Of a stretch of 64,000 bases of DNA, positions 34,210 through 44,905 are shown one piece after another; position 1 is the stretch's first letter, and every line of letters starts with the position of its first letter. This DNA comes from Deltaproteobacteria bacterium (GTDB taxonomy: Bacteria > Desulfobacterota > Binatia > UBA9968). Below the pieces are notes generated by a model. It worked only from the letters and a program-made list of their open reading frames with translations. It was not told the DNA's origin and did not search any database. The position numbers and the translations under genes are program-made. The stretch is from the NCBI GenBank assembly GCA_016874755.1, contig VGTH01000004.1, positions 62,001 through 126,000 of the forward strand, read 5' to 3'.

Positions 34210-34537
34210 AGATGGCGACCTACTTCGTTCAGTTGACGAAGAGTTCTGCGGCGGTTGATGACCGAGAATCCGCAGTGTCTTTCAATTAAAAGAGGCATGT
34301 TTCCGTGGGGAGAGTCCTGCAAGGCAAGGCTCGATCACCAAGTTGGAAGTGACTAGCAGGACAAACTCAAACACGTTGACCCATCCATTCAATCATGCAC
34401 GCCTGACTTATTTGTAATATGTCGCGCATCCGCGCGGCAGGCGATCAGCCTAAGAAAATCCAAAAGGGGTCGCGTAAAAATCCAAAAGGGATCGCGTATA
34501 TGGTTAGCTCGTAAGAACAGGCAATAGGGCTACGTCT
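34210..34537. other. Spacer with a 21-bp tandem duplication
   Basis: No supported gene. Two near-identical units AAAATCCAAAAGGGGTCGCGT (34455-34475) and the same with one change (34477-34497) lie in tandem. The remainder is AT-richer than average and I recognise nothing in it. Confidence 0.45.
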
Positions 34538-36043
<1,506 letters not shown>

Positions 36044-36187
36044 AGCGCACGACCGGTAGAGAGGTCAATTCTTCCGTCGGCAACGCTGTTGGGTTGCGAG
36101 CGATTGGCAGCTAAGCCCGAGTTTGACAGGTCTATACAAAGGTGCGATGAGTCCCGACAAGCGCTGAAATCTCAGGAGGGTCGACCG

Positions 36188-36577
36188 ATGGCAAATCAAA
36201 ACGCGAAGAGCGAGCCAATCGTTATCAAACAACCAGGCATGGATCTGACCATCGAACATCGCCAAGGTCTCGGCGGCGAGGACGAGGGGCTGAGCTTTGA
36301 TGTCACGACCGAGTCCGAGGGAAAACGGATCATTCGCTTCGATTGTTTCTACAAAGATCCGCATTATCACATCGGGACTACGGGCGAGCGGAAAAACTGT
36401 AAGATGAAGAACGAGGGCATCACCGACCCGGTGAGTTGGTCCTTGGAGCAGCTAAAGACGCGGCTCCCTTCGTTGGTCAGGCAAGCCGGTTATGAATCCA
36501 TCGCCGCGACGATCGACCAGCAGTTTGTTGCGGCTCAGCTCAGCCGCTTAGATGCCGACATCCGCGCTAGGTATTGA
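36188..36577 (+). CDS. Conserved hypothetical protein, about 129 residues
   Basis: ATG 36188 is preceded by CAGGAGGGTCGACCG, a convincing ribosome site. It is soluble, with no signal peptide. The segment RIIRFDCFYKDPHYHIGTTG is rich in aromatic and His residues and is probably its core beta region; the C-terminal half is helical (WSLEQLKTRLPSLVRQAGYE). I do not recognise a family with confidence. It ends 36 bases before the convergent amidohydrolase at 36613. Confidence 0.65.
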   Translation: MANQNAKSEPIVIKQPGMDLTIEHRQGLGGEDEGLSFDVTTESEGKRIIRFDCFYKDPHYHIGTTGERKNCKMKNEGITDPVSWSLEQLKTRLPSLVRQAGYESIAATIDQQFVAAQLSRLDADIRARY

Positions 36578-36612
36578 AATTGGAACCATCTATAGCGTTG
36601 TCAGCGAGTCGA

Positions 36613-37773
36613 TTACGGCGCGCCAAAACATTTGGTCGCGTTGTCCCACATCATTTTTCGCAGCTTGTCATCGCCAAGCGACTTCCACGCCAACACTTTG
36701 TCGGTTGATTCGGGAAAGCGCGACTCGGCGTGGGGGTAGTCGGAGGAGTACATCAGAACGCCGTCGCCCAAGAACTCACTGACCATCTTCGCCATCTTCT
36801 CGCCTTCATGAATGACGACGCTGGCGAAGAAGCGGCCGCCGGTCATGTATTCGCTGGGTTGATGCGCTAGGTTTTTCGGCAGGGCATAGGGCATGTACTC
36901 ACTTTGATCGTCCATGCGCGCGGCCCAAAAGGGTAGCCAGCCAAAGCCGGATTCTAAAATGCAGTAGCGAATACTCGGGTAGCGATCCATGATGCCGGCG
37001 CCGAAGAAGGCGCTGACGGCGCGCATGGCACCCCACGGGTGCGACGCAGTGCGGCCGATGAAAGGGTTGTCCCACAGATCGCGATAGCCAGGATAGCCGG
37101 AAGTGAAACTATGATGCGCTACGCAGAGGCCTGCTTCATTGGCGGCGGCCCAGATTGGCTCCAGGCTTGGATGATCGATGGGCACGCCTTCAGCGAGTTG
37201 CGGATGGATGCCGGTGGCCCACGACGACTTCGCCCAGGTTTTGATTTCCTGGACCGATGCTTCAACGGCGTTGCTGCTCACGACGATGAGCGATTTCAGT
37301 CGGTGCGGATGCTTGCCACAAAAGTCGTTCGTGAAGCGATGGTTGGCGCGGATGAACGCCATCTCGATTTCTCGATCGTCGGTTGCTGGCGGCAGGCCGG
37401 GTAACATGAGCTGCACGTCGACGCCTTCTTCGTCCATGTCGCGGATGCGCGCGTCAACGTTGTCGTCCGAACCGCCGGGCGTAGGATAGCGCTTGCCCAT
37501 AAACGTCGGAAAAACATGTTCGGTTTGCGCGCGCGGCGCAGCTTCGCCAAGAACCCGCAACTCCTCGCGCCAGCCTTCGCGTTTTTTGAAGCGGTAGCGA
37601 TGGCGAAACGGTGGTTCTAGTTTTTCCCCCGCCCAGCCGATGCGAAAGGGAACTTTGCAGCTCTCCCACTCGGGCAGCCGTTTGCGCACCGCGCCTTCGA
37701 AGTAACGCTCCAAGGTTTCCGCCGATGGGGCCAGGTGTGTATCGGAATCGTAGATCTTATAACCGTCGCGCAT
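36613..37773 (-). CDS. Amidohydrolase 2 family protein
   Basis: A 386-residue TIM-barrel protein. N-terminal metal motif YDSDTHLAPS (Asp9, Asp11, His13); RIRDMDEEGVDVQLMLPGLP; mid-barrel GLCVAHHSFTSGYPGYRDLW; IMDRYPSIRYCILESGFGWL; and terminal YSSDYPHAESRFPES. It is divergent from the Rieske oxygenase gene at 37898, a pairing often seen in aromatic-acid breakdown, where the oxygenase would act before the amidohydrolase (inference). Substrate unknown. Confidence 0.86.
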   Translation of the reverse strand: MRDGYKIYDSDTHLAPSAETLERYFEGAVRKRLPEWESCKVPFRIGWAGEKLEPPFRHRYRFKKREGWREELRVLGEAAPRAQTEHVFPTFMGKRYPTPGGSDDNVDARIRDMDEEGVDVQLMLPGLPPATDDREIEMAFIRANHRFTNDFCGKHPHRLKSLIVVSSNAVEASVQEIKTWAKSSWATGIHPQLAEGVPIDHPSLEPIWAAANEAGLCVAHHSFTSGYPGYRDLWDNPFIGRTASHPWGAMRAVSAFFGAGIMDRYPSIRYCILESGFGWLPFWAARMDDQSEYMPYALPKNLAHQPSEYMTGGRFFASVVIHEGEKMAKMVSEFLGDGVLMYSSDYPHAESRFPESTDKVLAWKSLGDDKLRKMMWDNATKCFGAP

Positions 37774-37897
37774 AAAAACTCCTCGGTACCGGTAGAGCCT
37801 ATATCGTTTTCCATAGCACGACTAGCAGCAAGGCTTGAAGCCTGGCGTTGGACGAATTTGCCCGAGACCGGTATCATCGGGGTGAGGTAACGATCGC

Positions 37898-39106
37898 ATG
37901 CTTTCGAGAGAACACAACGAACTGCTAACGCGAACCGACAGGGGCACGCCGATGGGGGAGCTGATGCGCCGCTATTGGATGCCGGCTTTGCTCTCGGAGG
38001 AAATCCCCGTGCCCGATTGTCCGCCCGTGCGGGTGCAGATGCTTGGTGAAAAATTGGTGGCGTTTCGCGATAGCAAAGGCAAAGTCGGTTTGCTCGGTGA
38101 AAATTGCGCGCACCGCGGCACGTCGTTGTTCTTTGGCCGCAACGAAGAATGCGGCCTGCGCTGTGTTTACCACGGCTGGAAATTCGACGTCGATGGCAAT
38201 GTGTTGGAGACGCCGGCCGAGCCGGCGGGCAGCGATTTTAAAAGCAAGCTCAAGCACACCGCCTATCCAACCATTGAAGTTGCCGGGATGGTGCTTGCTT
38301 ATCTTGGCCCGCGCGACAAGCAGCCGCTGTTTCCCAACTACGAATGGGCCCAGGTGCCGACGGATCAGACCTACGTCACCAAGGCGCTGATGGATTGCAA
38401 TTACTTGCAGGGCGTCGAGGGTGAGTGTGACTCGTCGCACTTGTCGTTTTTGCACCGTGAGTTCTCCGCCGAGGGGCGGCGCCAGATGTTTGCTCTAGAT
38501 ACCGCGCCTGAGTATGCGACCGAAGAGACCAACTTTGGCATGCGCTTAGTGGCCACGCGCAAGGCCGGGCCAGAAACGCAGTATGTGCGCGTGTCGAGCT
38601 TCGTCATGCCGACCTACTGCTGGGTGCGAGCGCGCAATCGCGAAGCGCATATCTATGTCCCCGCCGATGATCGACACTCCTGGCGCTACGATCTAGGTTT
38701 TCTGAAAGATCGCAAACCGACTCTGGACGATTGGAATCGCAAGACCCAGATTGGTCCCGGCAACGTGAAGATTAGAAATATTCGGAACAACTATCTGCAG
38801 GACCGCGAGATGCAGCGAAGCACGAACTACACCGGCATCGACAACTTTCTGAACCACGATGCCTGCGCGACCGAGACCATGGGGCCGATCTACGATCGCT
38901 CACAGGAACACTTGGGCGTGAGCGACAAGGCGGTGATCGGCATGCGTAAGTATTTGATCGACGCCGTGAACGGCTTGCAAGCGGGCAAAGAGCCGCCGCA
39001 CATCGTGCGCGATCCGGCGCAGAATAGTTTTCCCAACATCGATACCTTCGCGGAGATAATTCCCGCTGGGATTCACTGGCGGGAGCGATTTACCCACCTG
39101 AGGTAG
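37898..39106 (+). CDS. Rieske aromatic ring-hydroxylating oxygenase, alpha subunit
   Basis: A 402-residue oxygenase. The Rieske 2Fe-2S motif is Cys70-x-His72 (ENCAHRGTSL) and Cys89-x2-His92 (RCVYHGWKFD). The mononuclear iron site is in ECDSSHLSFLHREF (bridging Asp178, His181, His186), with a later carboxylate expected. The length and the missing beta subunit fit the phthalate 4,5-dioxygenase-like group (type I), which needs only a separate reductase; no reductase gene is present in the window. It inserts oxygen into aromatic or heteroaromatic carboxylic acids. Confidence 0.9.
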   Translation: MLSREHNELLTRTDRGTPMGELMRRYWMPALLSEEIPVPDCPPVRVQMLGEKLVAFRDSKGKVGLLGENCAHRGTSLFFGRNEECGLRCVYHGWKFDVDGNVLETPAEPAGSDFKSKLKHTAYPTIEVAGMVLAYLGPRDKQPLFPNYEWAQVPTDQTYVTKALMDCNYLQGVEGECDSSHLSFLHREFSAEGRRQMFALDTAPEYATEETNFGMRLVATRKAGPETQYVRVSSFVMPTYCWVRARNREAHIYVPADDRHSWRYDLGFLKDRKPTLDDWNRKTQIGPGNVKIRNIRNNYLQDREMQRSTNYTGIDNFLNHDACATETMGPIYDRSQEHLGVSDKAVIGMRKYLIDAVNGLQAGKEPPHIVRDPAQNSFPNIDTFAEIIPAGIHWRERFTHLR

Positions 39107-39179
39107 TTATGTGGGATATATTGGAGAGGATGACTGCGAGACCAACGGTCTGAACTTGGGTCATAACATGACATACAGT

Positions 39180-39803
39180 ATGAAAACTTTCTCTGCGCTA
39201 TTCTTTTCGATTGTGTTGTTGTCCGGCTGCAACGCGGCGTTTCGCGCGTCGAGCGCGGTCGCGCTGGGAAGGCAGGAGTTATTCCGAGGACAAAATGCCG
39301 AAGCGCTCGAATCTTTTCAAGTCGCCGTGCGCGAGTCTCCGGATTATTCGTTTGGCATCGATCGTCCCGCGGGCGTTCTAAGTTATCTGGGCCGATCGCA
39401 GTATCTCAACGGTCACTATTCTCAGGCGCGCCAGACCTTGGAACGTGATCTCGCCCGCGACGAGGGTAACAGTCTATCGCGTTTGTACTTGGGCCTGACG
39501 CTGGTTCGGCTGAACGACCGGCAGAACGGACTGTACGCCATTAAGTGGGGCTTAAGTGGAATCCCCTATCACATCAACTACGTCGTTGACGGCGCGGATG
39601 CGAAAGATATTCGTCGCTTCTGGGATCGTCACAAGCAGATACGCAACGCAGTCGCTATCGCTCTCAAAATGAGCGAACGCCCGGATCTCAATTGGAACGC
39701 GCTTATCTCGCTCAGCGAGAGAATCGCGCTGGCCTGGGAACACGAGCCGGATTTCACGCGCATGTCGCCTGAGATGCAGCGCCCCTACAATCTCAATCCA
39801 TAG
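39180..39803 (+). CDS. TPR-containing lipoprotein
   Basis: About 207 residues. Starting at ATG 39180 gives a short signal (TFSALFFSIVLLSGC) with a lipobox LLSGC, so it is predicted to be lipid-anchored; ATG 39168 is an alternative. Helical repeats follow: LGRQELFRGQNAEALESFQV, SYLGRSQYLNGHYSQARQTL and RLYLGLTLVRLNDRQNGLYA, characteristic of TPR units. The C-terminal part contains RRFWDRHKQIRNA. It is likely a protein-protein adaptor at the envelope; its partner is unknown. It follows the Rieske gene in the same direction. Confidence 0.7.
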   Translation: MKTFSALFFSIVLLSGCNAAFRASSAVALGRQELFRGQNAEALESFQVAVRESPDYSFGIDRPAGVLSYLGRSQYLNGHYSQARQTLERDLARDEGNSLSRLYLGLTLVRLNDRQNGLYAIKWGLSGIPYHINYVVDGADAKDIRRFWDRHKQIRNAVAIALKMSERPDLNWNALISLSERIALAWEHEPDFTRMSPEMQRPYNLNP

Positions 39804-39929
39804 TTCTCGGCAATTCCCCGGGGCATAACCGAGTTGACTCACTCCTTCGGGCTCGTGGAAACTTGAGAGAGCCCTCTTGACCATACAAATCACTAAGCTT
39901 AATTTAAATATGTCCGCCTTTTTTAAAGT

Positions 39930-41087
39930 ATGGTAAACAGAGAGCTTAAAATACCAGAAAACAACAGTTTTTCCCTATTTGGCGCCAGAGGAACGGGCAA
40001 AACCCATTTGCTGAGGGGGCGCTTCCCAGGTGATAGCGGTCATTACATCGATTTGCTTAACCCGGACCAGAATGAGCTATTCAACCTTAGGCCGAACGCT
40101 TTGACAGGGCAGCTCACGGCCCTCAAACCAGATGTCGAGTGGGTTATCATTGATGAGATCCAGAAAGCACCGAAGCTCCTCGACATCGTTCATCAACAGA
40201 TCGAAACGACACGCATCAAATTTGCCTTGACCGGTTCCAATGCGCGCAAACTACGTCACGGCAGCGCCAACCTACTCGCGGGCCGGGCGTTTGTCTTGCA
40301 TCTGTTTCCGTTTACCGCACGCGAACTCGCCGACGGTTTTTCGCTCCCCAGCGCACTCGCTTGGGGCACGCTGCCGCGCGCGGTGACGATCGACAACGAT
40401 GAAGACCGCCGCGACTTTTTGCGCAGCTATGCTCATACCTATTTGCAGGAAGAAATCACCCAGGAGCAGATCGTCCGCCGTCTCGACCCGTTTCGACGTT
40501 TCCTTGTCGTGGCGGCACAGATGAGCGGCCAAATCATCAACTTCTCGAAAATTGCTCGCGAGATTGGCTCGTCGTCGGTCACCGTACAATCGTACTTTCA
40601 GATTCTCGAAGACACTTTGATCGGCATGTTGGTCGAACCGTTTCACGAATCGGTGCGCCAACGCCAGCGAGGCAACCCGAAGTTTTATTTCTTCGATACC
40701 GGCGTGCAACGCGCTCTCAATAACACGCTGCAAGTTGCGCTGGTGCCGCAGACCTACGCGTTCGGAGTTGCCTTTGAGCATTTTATCGTGAACGAAATCC
40801 AGCGCCTGCAATCCTACGGCAAAAAAGATTTTCGCATCTCTTATCTGCGCACCAAGGACGGCGTCGAGATCGATCTCATCGTCGAGCGACCGGGGATGAA
40901 ACGTGCGCTTATCGAGATCAAGTCCACCGAACGCATCACCGATGAGGACATCCGGTCGTTGATCCTATTGGGCAAGGATGTGGCGAACAGTGAAGCGTTT
41001 TGCTTATCACGGGATCCCATGGCACGGAGGATCGACGCAGTTACCTGTCTGCCATGGCAAGAAGGCCTCATCCAGCTTGGTTTGTGA
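39930..41087 (+). CDS. AAA_14/DUF4143 ATPase
   Basis: A 385-residue protein with Walker A GARGTGKT (residues 19-26), Walker B VIIDEIQK (about 73-80), a sensor-like ALTGSNARKL, then the DUF4143 C-terminal part with a winged-helix-like IINFSKIAREIGSSSVTVQS and a PD-(D/E)xK-like core (FEHFIVNEIQRL, DGVEIDLIVE, ALIEIKST). The D...ExK pattern hints at a nuclease-like fold, as noted for this family. It is a common solitary bacterial gene of unknown role. Its 5' flank is AT-rich and the ribosome site weak. Confidence 0.85.
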   Translation: MVNRELKIPENNSFSLFGARGTGKTHLLRGRFPGDSGHYIDLLNPDQNELFNLRPNALTGQLTALKPDVEWVIIDEIQKAPKLLDIVHQQIETTRIKFALTGSNARKLRHGSANLLAGRAFVLHLFPFTARELADGFSLPSALAWGTLPRAVTIDNDEDRRDFLRSYAHTYLQEEITQEQIVRRLDPFRRFLVVAAQMSGQIINFSKIAREIGSSSVTVQSYFQILEDTLIGMLVEPFHESVRQRQRGNPKFYFFDTGVQRALNNTLQVALVPQTYAFGVAFEHFIVNEIQRLQSYGKKDFRISYLRTKDGVEIDLIVERPGMKRALIEIKSTERITDEDIRSLILLGKDVANSEAFCLSRDPMARRIDAVTCLPWQEGLIQLGL

Positions 41088-41209
41088 GCGGTAGTGCGGC
41101 GCGCTCCGAATACTTGCCCCCGAGCAGCTTTGCCGAGCCTCTGCGGCATTGACGGTTTCGTACGACGACATTATCAGCAATAGTATGATGACCCAAGATT
41201 GCGTTGGCT

Positions 41210-42256
41210 TCATTGCGTGAGTAGCTTTTTCATCCTTCCGATGACTTCGGGTGGCTGCACTGTCACCTCCTTCGCCAGGCTTTCCAATTCCACCCATGAC
41301 AAACCGTTGGCTTCCCACTCGCGCTTTTTTACCTCGGCGAGAAATTCGAGGTCCATCATCGTTTTGGCGAATCCCTCCCGCAGCGCTTTGGTGCGGTCTG
41401 GCGCCAAACCCGGCGGGGCGAGAAAAGGCCGCCCAAAGTCGCCGGGCGATAACAGCACCACGGCCAAGCGCCGGATGGCGTCGGGGGTTCTATATTTATC
41501 CATGAGCTCGTAGATTGTCGGCGTATCGGCGGCGCGGGCATCGCGCTTCTTGCCGCCCTGGACGAGGATGCGCACGAAATTGTTTTTTACCCAGGTGCGG
41601 CCCGGCTCGCGGCCGAAGAACGACGAAAGCGTGCCGGCGCGGCATTGCATCTCGCCTTTTTCCACTGCGAGGTCGATGTCGGCGGCACCCTGATAACCGG
41701 TCACAACCGCGAACTTCGCGCCGACGGCGTCTTCCAATAGTTTGGGAAAATAGTAGTCCGTACTGCCGATGCCTACCGCGCCGCACTTCGGTGGGTCGGC
41801 GGCTTTGCGCAGGTCTTCGACGCTCTTGAAAGGTGAATCGGAGCGGAGGAAAAGCATTTCGCTGGTGCGCTCCGGCGTGCCGATCCACGTATACTTGCTC
41901 CAGTTGAAATTCACCTCTTTGCGCCCGATCAGTTGGTCGAAGTAAAGCGCCGATGAAATCGAACCGATGGTGAGGCCGTCGGGTTTGGCGATGTTCATCA
42001 AATAGTTCGCCGCCGATATGGAACCGGCGCCGGGCATATTTTGCACGACGAGATTGGGATTGCCGGGAATGTATTTGCCCAAATACTTGATAATCATGCG
42101 TGCCCAGGTGTCGTAGGCCCCGCCGGGTGAGAAGGCGACGACTACACGCAGGGTTTTACCCTGGTAGAACGTTTCAACTTGGGCGCTGGCGCGCCTAGGC
42201 GTTGTGAAAGAGACGGCGATAAGACAGAGGAGAAGCAGAATCATTTTTTGGATCAT
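41210..42256 (-). CDS. TctC/Bug-family substrate-binding protein
   Basis: A 348-residue protein with signal peptide MIQKMILLLLCLIAVSFTTP. Bug signature ETFYQGKTLRVVVAFSPGGA, then YIPGNPNLVVQNMPGAGSIS, YLMNIAKPDGLTIG and the C-terminal VTVQPPEVIGRMKKLL. It lies 31 bases downstream of the amidohydrolase at 42288 on the same strand, mirroring the amidohydrolase-TctC pair at 10475-13215. A carboxylate ligand is likely. TctA/TctB are absent. Confidence 0.86.
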   Translation of the reverse strand: MIQKMILLLLCLIAVSFTTPRRASAQVETFYQGKTLRVVVAFSPGGAYDTWARMIIKYLGKYIPGNPNLVVQNMPGAGSISAANYLMNIAKPDGLTIGSISSALYFDQLIGRKEVNFNWSKYTWIGTPERTSEMLFLRSDSPFKSVEDLRKAADPPKCGAVGIGSTDYYFPKLLEDAVGAKFAVVTGYQGAADIDLAVEKGEMQCRAGTLSSFFGREPGRTWVKNNFVRILVQGGKKRDARAADTPTIYELMDKYRTPDAIRRLAVVLLSPGDFGRPFLAPPGLAPDRTKALREGFAKTMMDLEFLAEVKKREWEANGLSWVELESLAKEVTVQPPEVIGRMKKLLTQ

Positions 42257-42287
42257 CGCTGCAACATCCCTTCTTTGGCTGCGCGGT

Positions 42288-43415
42288 CTATATCGAGAGA
42301 CCGTAAAGCCGTGCCGGGTTACCTTCGAGAATCTTTAGCTTCGCCGATTCGCTGATATCTTTTCTGCCCTTAACTTTCCGGACGACAAAGGCTTCGCGGT
42401 CGCCATGCGGCATGTCGGAGCCAAAGACCATATTGTCTTCGCCGACCAGCTCGATGACCTGCGGTAGCAAGACGTCGTCGGCCTCTGTGCTGAAAAATAG
42501 ATTGCCCTTGCGCACGTAGTCCATGGGCGGCAATTCGTGCTTGGGCGCGGTTTGCGAATGAAACGTCGATAGCTGATTGCGGGTGCGGCGGAAGCGATGC
42601 TCCATTCTTTCCAAGACGAAGTGCACCCACTGGCAGCCCGCTTCCAAAAAAGTCACGCGCAGGTTGGGAAAACGATCGAGCACACCGCCGCTGATCAAAC
42701 CCACCAGACCCATCATCACCGGCACGAGAAAAGCGATCACGCCAGAAGGATAGATATGGCTGTATATGTTGTTCAACGCCGGGCAGCTCCAACCGACGTG
42801 AACCGCCAGCGGCAAATTCGCTTCGGCGAGGGCTTCGAAGAATGGCACTAGGGTTGGATGATCAAAAGTGAGATCACCGGCGGTGCCAAGCACCATGACC
42901 GCGGCGGCACCGAGCGACTTGGCTTCACGGACTTGCTGCACGGCGGCTTGGACGTCGTCGAGATTGACGATGGCAGCCCACCTGATTCTCTCGTTGCCAC
43001 CCAATCGATCGCCGAGCCAGCGGTTGTAAGATGAATAGAGCGCTGTCGCCAGTGCGGAATTCGAGGTCAGCGGATAGGCGAGAAACAAGCTCGGATAGAC
43101 AACCTGAACCGCGATCTCTTCCTCATCCATGGAGCGCAGCCGCGCGTTGATATCGGTCAGCTCCATGCTTTCGATGCTGTCGGGCTTCAGCGCGGTATGG
43201 CGCGTTGGCTTGCCGTCGTAGCTCGCCGGCGTGCCGAGATTGTTACAGCCCTTGCCGACACGGCGCGGAAACATCTGCTCGTCGATGACCCAGTAGGCGA
43301 GGCCGTCGCGGCCAATGACCGTGGGCCGCAATGGCCGAAACGCCGGATCGAGATATTTGTCGCTGAAAGTAGGCAGGCATTCTTCGACGTGACCATCGGC
43401 GTCGATATATTTCAT
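42288..43415 (-). CDS. Amidohydrolase 2 family protein
   Basis: 375 residues from ATG 43415, which follows GGGAGGTTCTG; the longer frame to 43505 is rejected. Metal motif MKYIDADGHVEE (Asp5, Asp7, His9), RLRSMDEEEIAVQVVYPSLF, mid-barrel LPLAVHVGWSCPALNN, LDRFPNLRVTFLEAGCQWVH and terminal FGSDMPHGDREA. Fourth amidohydrolase-2 paralogue of the window. It probably forms an operon with the TctC gene at 41210. Confidence 0.87.
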   Translation of the reverse strand: MKYIDADGHVEECLPTFSDKYLDPAFRPLRPTVIGRDGLAYWVIDEQMFPRRVGKGCNNLGTPASYDGKPTRHTALKPDSIESMELTDINARLRSMDEEEIAVQVVYPSLFLAYPLTSNSALATALYSSYNRWLGDRLGGNERIRWAAIVNLDDVQAAVQQVREAKSLGAAAVMVLGTAGDLTFDHPTLVPFFEALAEANLPLAVHVGWSCPALNNIYSHIYPSGVIAFLVPVMMGLVGLISGGVLDRFPNLRVTFLEAGCQWVHFVLERMEHRFRRTRNQLSTFHSQTAPKHELPPMDYVRKGNLFFSTEADDVLLPQVIELVGEDNMVFGSDMPHGDREAFVVRKVKGRKDISESAKLKILEGNPARLYGLSI

Positions 43416-43596
43416 CAGAACCTCCCAGAGCGGCTGGAGACGCTGTTTAGGCTCGCGTCGTGAAGAGGAGAGGGGAAGAGAGGCGCGAACCAGAATGGGG
43501 CACACTTCGACTGCGGCGACGCTATCGCAGCCGCTAAACCAGTGTCAAGTCAGCGTAGCGCTAGTCGGTTGACACTAGGCGCGATTCTTTCATACT

Positions 43597-44748
43597 GTGC
43601 GGGCCAGTTTAGGAAATGACTCTTATGAAAAAAGTTTTCGGTTGTTGATCTTGTCGGCGGTTTTGAGTCGCGATTGGGCGTTTGGCGCCGAAGCCAAACC
43701 TGCTTGGCGCGTGGAATGGGACAAGACCGTGGCAGCGGCGGAAAAAGAGGGCGCGCTTAGCCTCTATATATTCGAAGCCGGTCCGCTCACGGAGGATACC
43801 GTGCACGCGTTTGAGCGCGCCTATCCAAAAATCAAGGTGAACCAACTGCGCGGCCGCGGCAACGATCTCGGGCCGCGCATCCTGGCTGAGCGGCGCGGCG
43901 GCAAGTATCTCGTCGACCTATTTGCCGGCGGCAAGGGCACGGCGCTGGGGACGCTTTATCTCGGCAAGATCTTGGACCCGATCAAGCCGCTGTTGCTGCT
44001 GCCGGAAGTATTAGACGAAACCAAATGGTATCGCCGCGAGCTTAAGTTTGTCGATCCGGAAAATAAATTCATCTTCGCCTACATTGGCAACGCCGGCGGT
44101 GTGGAGATCAACTACAATTCATCACTGGTCAATGCCAAAGAGTTTACCTCTTATTGGGATCTGATTCAGCCCAAGTGGAAGGGCAAGATCACCGCCACCG
44201 ACCCGCGCACCCGCGGCATGGACAACCCGGTTTTGTTTTTCTACTACCACGCAAAGCTTGGTCCCGATTTTATTCGCAAGCTCTACGGCGACCTGGAAGT
44301 AACCATCTCGCGCGACTATCGCCAACCGGTGGATTGGCTGGCGTCGGGGCGCTACGCCTTGTGCATTCCTTGTGTTTCCGACGAGATGGATAAAGCGATG
44401 GACCAAAAACTACCGGTGGGGCAGATCCTCAACCTAAAGGAGGGCGGCACCTTGAGCTCTTCCGGCGGGACGCTAACGCTGCTGCAAAACGCGCCCCATC
44501 CCAACGCGGCGAAGGTTTTCGTCAACTGGCTGCTGTCACGGGAAGGCCAAACTATCGTGCAAAAAGGCCGCAAAGGCCGTACCCGCACGGCGTCAAATTC
44601 ACTGCGCATCGATATCCCCAAGCACGATCTGCCAGACGAAGTGCAGCGCCGCGATGGCGTCGATTATTTCGATGCCGACAATGATAACTTTTCCGACCGC
44701 CGCCCGGCCGACAAACTGTTCAACGAGATATTTGGCAAGTCCAAGTAA
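43597..44748 (+). CDS. Iron(III)-type substrate-binding protein with a disturbed start
   Basis: About 380 residues. The body is normal: VAAAEKEGALSLYIFEAGPL, INYNSSLVNAKEFTSYWDLI, APHPNAAKVFVNWLLSREGQ. The frame begins only at a weak GTG (43597). A better start, ATG 43625 after AGGA, is one frame off: it reads ATGAAAAAAGTT and stops. One extra A in that six-A run would give MKKSFRLLILSAV, a proper signal peptide. The gene therefore seems to have lost one base at its start (mutation, slippage or sequencing error). Confidence 0.75.
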   Translation: MRASLGNDSYEKSFRLLILSAVLSRDWAFGAEAKPAWRVEWDKTVAAAEKEGALSLYIFEAGPLTEDTVHAFERAYPKIKVNQLRGRGNDLGPRILAERRGGKYLVDLFAGGKGTALGTLYLGKILDPIKPLLLLPEVLDETKWYRRELKFVDPENKFIFAYIGNAGGVEINYNSSLVNAKEFTSYWDLIQPKWKGKITATDPRTRGMDNPVLFFYYHAKLGPDFIRKLYGDLEVTISRDYRQPVDWLASGRYALCIPCVSDEMDKAMDQKLPVGQILNLKEGGTLSSSGGTLTLLQNAPHPNAAKVFVNWLLSREGQTIVQKGRKGRTRTASNSLRIDIPKHDLPDEVQRRDGVDYFDADNDNFSDRRPADKLFNEIFGKSK

Positions 44749-44905
44749 AGGCCGCGAAGCTCGAATGGCCGCAAAAAACGCAAAAGCCAGAAGAACGTTT
44801 TCCGGCGTAGCAAGAGGCGGGTTTCAAACCACGCCCTCCGAGTTATGCGTTCAAGTATTACAGTGCAAGCTGAGAGAGGCGCGGGACTAATTCGGAGGTG
44901 ATCGC

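Noticed and set aside
39930-41087. Defence system built around the AAA_14/DUF4143 ATPase
   Set aside because: No partner nuclease, methylase or phage-related gene is adjacent; solitary copies are common in many genomes.
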